This document shows, in pieces, positions 56,871 through 60,000 of a DNA stretch of 60,000 bases. Where the stretch lies: positions 4,613,902 to 4,673,901 of the forward strand of contig NC_087076.1 in NCBI RefSeq assembly GCF_026151205.1, read 5' to 3'. Numbering within the stretch: the first letter of the stretch is position 1; the number at the start of each line of letters is the position of its first letter. A model generated the notes under the pieces. That model ran no database searches, was not told the DNA's origin, and saw only the letters and a program-made list of their open reading frames with translations. The translations under genes and the position numbers were made by a program. Source of the stretch: Bolinopsis microptera (lineage: Eukaryota; Ctenophora; Tentaculata; Lobata; Bolinopsidae).

Positions 56871-58216
56871 TCAGAATTTATAGGGTCCAAGGTCGCAGTA
56901 CTCAAACTGCTTGACTCCCTCATCCTGCCAGTTGTGTCCTATGGAATAGAAGTCTGGATCAGCAGTAGCTCAGGAATAAAGGCGTTTGCCAGTACAACCG
57001 ACAATCCGATGCAATCCCTACTGGCAGGCATCGCAGCTGACCCATTCGAAAGAATGCATCTCACCATCCTTAAATGGACTCTTGGAGTTGGCAAATCTAC
57101 ATCCAACGCAGCTGTTTGGGGCGACTGCGGAAGAACCCCTATTGTAGTTCAATATGTCAAACAAGTCACTGATTTCCATAATCGACTTGCAAGACTTAAC
57201 CTAGAAGACTCGCCAGCGCTGGCCAGGCACGCATTTGTTGAGCAGAAGAAACTTGACCTAGGATGGTTCAGAGCACTAGAATCAATGCTAATGATACTCG
57301 ACGAGAACAAACTAGAAAATCAACTTTACAACCCATTGCTATGTCAAGAAAGGGCACACAATCGATTTAATAAAATATGGGAAACAGAAAGACAAAGCAA
57401 TAAGAAGCTTACTTTCTACAACAAAGTTAAAGAGGCTTTCAAAGCGGAGCCGTACCTCACTCTACCGTCGAGAACTGGAAGCAACTTCGTGGCTAGGATC
57501 CGAATGAGTGGGCATAAGCTTAACATAGAAACAGGAAGATATGGGAGGCGATCTGGTAGTCGTCATTATAGAATCTGTGAATTCTGCAGCGAGAAGCCCG
57601 TAATGGAGCTCCTCCTTAACCTTCCAGGTGTCGACCCGATCATGGAAGATGAAGAACACTTCCTTAGAACATGTCCCAGGTACCATTCCAGTAGGACTAA
57701 CATGAAGGAGCCCACAAAGTCCTTGCTATTTCATGACATGAAGAGCCTCTTTCTCCCGGAACACATAGTGGAATTCACCAAGTTCGTCGCTCAGCTATGC
57801 AGAACACGATTCCCTGTGAAGAAGAAACACAAACACTAGTGCCACAGTACGAGACATCACCCTTCCGCCGCATCACCTTCATCTGCACTCTACATTTGCA
57901 CTCCACTCCAACACAATCACATCGTCGACTACACAATCACACATCAAGCATCTTTATTTTTCACATTTCACTTTGTTGTTGGTTTCCCGCTAGGGTTTGC
58001 GTGCTTTTCTCGCTCTTTTTGGTAGCTCCTATTTTGATCGATTTGCACTCGCCTCTGGCTTGTAGAGTGACACCACGACATTTTGGTAATGGTTTTCTCT
58101 CCCATTTGGATTACGGATTTTGGATTTATTTTAGCAACGCCGATCTAACGTTATTATACTGTAATATATAGATCAATCTTTGTAAACCTTGTAAACCTTG
58201 TAAACCTTGTAAACCT
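56871..58216 (+). mobile_element. 5'-truncated LINE with open ORF2 C-terminus and 9-bp tail repeats
   Basis: An open frame from about 56880 to 57839 encodes KLLDSLILPVVSYGIEVWIS, the LTILKWTLGVGKSTSNAAV stretch, PIVVQYVKQVTDFHNRLARL and a terminal CEFC...H...C metal-binding-like segment (EDEEHFLRTCPRYH). This is the post-polymerase tail of a LINE. About 340 bp of 3' untranslated sequence ends in four copies of TTGTAAACC (58176-58216). The frame is intact, so insertion is recent. Upstream polymerase is missing. Confidence 0.85.
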
Positions 58217-58289
58217 AGGGTCGCAGAGGCCTTTTGGCGAGGTATGTTAAATGTTAATGTATTGTTTTATTGTCTAAATTTGTCTTGCT

Positions 58290-58500
58290 GGAATGTTTCA
58301 AAGCCGATACACCTACTCTAATTCGACACTTAGCCCCTAGTTCGACTCGTACTCTAGTTTGACAAACCCTAATATTCGACTCTGTCGAACTAGACTTTAA
58401 AAGTACGCTACCTGGACTATAGTTCGACACGTACCAAAGTTCGACAGGGTGATTTCTGGCGAACTTTATTATTTGTCGAACTATAGAGTATGTGAATCGC
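58290..58500. repeat. Cluster of TAGTTCGACACGTAC-like motifs
   Basis: Several direct and inverted copies of (A/T)GTTCGAC and GTCGAACTA lie within 200 bp, including TAGTTCGACACGTACCAAAG. The motif resembles the 49652-49693 hairpin (AGTGCGACACGTACTCTAG). No coding content is seen. Confidence 0.5.
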
Positions 58501-58988
58501 AAAGCCGTCAAAACCTCAATCCTCTTACTGAAGTTGCTAATTCTACCCTTTACGGTGTACACACTAACTTAATCAGTTGATCGGCGCTAATTATTAATGC
58601 AATTCTTGTTAATAATGATATTTCGTCTTTTCTATTCGCTACTTTGCCTTATCAGTTGTAGATAACTAGTTAATGTGAACATTGCATTTAATTTGAGCCT
58701 ACCCAAACGTATCTACAATGTTCAGAAGCTGAGATAACAATATATGAATAAAACACAAATGGGCGTGGCCCAAAGGGCGATTTTCCCAGTCTAAATTTCC
58801 GGGCATTTGCTTCTAAAAACCTTTGAGAGGCCCTAAAATAATTATCTGCCCTCTACTATAAAATGCAGGTCAATGTGCATTGTGCATAAATAACCAGACT
58901 ATTAACAAAATTTTCCTACTAGACTGAATTTCGATGTTTTGTTTGATATATTACTCAGCTTATCAGGATTCAGGAGAATTGAGAAATG

Positions 58989-59236
58989 AAACATACGGTT
59001 ATTTCTATATATTTATTAGGTTTGTTAATGTTTGTAACTTTTAACCCCGAGTGTAACAATGAATATTTTATTCTAATTATATATATGTAGTCACCCTTGA
59101 CTCAAGGGTGACTATATATATATAATTAGAATAAAATATTCATTGTTACACTCGGGGTTAAAAATTACATACATTAACAAACCTAATAAATATATAGAAA
59201 GCACGTCTGTAAATACTAAATAACCGTATGTTTTCA
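58989..59236. repeat. ~250-bp near-perfect palindrome (foldback)
   Basis: Arms centred on 59101 (AGTCACCCTTGA-C-TCAAGGGTGACT) extend about 100 bp with two or three mismatches. After a ~16-bp insertion in the right arm they continue through AAACATACGGTTATTT and its complement. It is probably a foldback MITE; transcribed, it would make a long hairpin RNA. Confidence 0.85.
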
Positions 59237-59239
59237 TCA

Positions 59240-60000
59240 CTCAAGGGCCTTGAGTCATGCTCATTAAGTCATCGCATAGTCTCTCTACTTTTAGTGAAGT
59301 TCAAAATTTATTTTGCTAGGATAATTATAAAGTCTTCCTTTGTTCAGCCTTTTAAAGTCCAGTACGCCTCCCTTATATTATATAGATCACTGTCAGAGTA
59401 AGGCTTACTAATCCTCATTGTTACATTCCCTCGATAGTTGTAGAGCTTATTACTTATACTTCTTTGGATTCATTATATTTATAGTCAATCCCTCCCAAAC
59501 ATGCATGATTTATTTGAGAATCATACTAACTATAAATAATACTTTCTCTTAGCTGAAGAGGCATGTTATTCTAAAGCTTCTGAAACAGTTTCCTTTCCAA
59601 TTATTTCCTATCAATTATGTGTTTATGGAACACACTCCAGTATAAATTATGTACACATGCACAATGGACATGCCTGGTGCGTAAAAATTATCAAATCCCG
59701 GTGGAACTAATTTTATGCCAAATGTCATGACACACCCTAGTTTAACGGTACCAATATTTTACTTCAAGAGTGACAATCAAATACAGAATACTCATGGATA
59801 CAAAATATGGCTGACATGATCAGACCTGAATGAGTGAATGCTGGATTCCCAGTGAACACGACTAATAACATGGCTGAATGCTCGTACTCTATTGAATATA
59901 ATCCAAATATAGCTCTTTTCCGGGTAGATGTCCACTGCCCGTATCTAATCAACTCGGACGGCCGAATCCTTAGACTTCCCCCAACTTTACAGTGAGTGTA
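59240..60000. other. AT-rich intergenic stretch to window end
   Basis: No gene, RNA or element was recognised. Confidence 0.35.

Overview
The window looks like nuclear DNA of an early-branching animal, most likely a cnidarian. The evidence is AT-rich DNA with spliced genes (GT/AG introns), a metazoan-type Ran GTPase, a calcyphosin-2-like ciliary protein, and a dense mixture of LINEs, Ty3/gypsy, KDZ, hAT-like and mariner-like debris. This placement is inferred from gene and transposon content; no species-specific marker was recognised.

Layout. 1-4.6 kb: a ~990 bp palindrome, an isolated succinate-semialdehyde dehydrogenase-like exon, and a decayed gypsy pol. 4.6-11 kb: AT-rich intergenic DNA with minisatellites and nested MITEs. 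11-14.5 kb: a minus-strand KDZ-type transposase broken by a MITE, an inverted copy of its own zinc-finger part and an RTE-like LINE tail. 15-21 kb: satellite, 111-bp MITEs, and a composite element carrying a 143-bp-arm hairpin. 21.86-25.99 kb: a complete six-exon Ran gene (minus). 26.6-29.2 kb: two tandem intronless centromeric-histone-H3-like (cenH3/CENP-A) genes (minus). 29.4-39.3 kb: mostly retroelements and nonautonomous DNA elements, several with exact target-site duplications, and a tRNA-derived SINE. 39.4-41.0 kb: an intronless secreted FAD-linked oxidase. 41.7-52.8 kb: an 11-exon calcyphosin-2-like gene whose introns hold a BTB-domain pseudogene, a second copy of the hairpin element and a 608-bp hAT-like MITE. 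52.8-60 kb: intergenic DNA with a LINE 3' end and a ~250 bp foldback.

The host genes do not form an operon or pathway. Ran drives nuclear transport and spindle assembly, cenH3 marks centromeres, the calcyphosin-like protein is probably axonemal, and the oxidase is extracellular.

The most notable observations are the tandem cenH3 pair and the two hairpin-element copies. In those copies the arms differ between loci but match perfectly within each locus, and the loop is inverted, which points to arm-to-arm gene conversion and flipping. No phage-, plasmid- or CRISPR-like system was seen.
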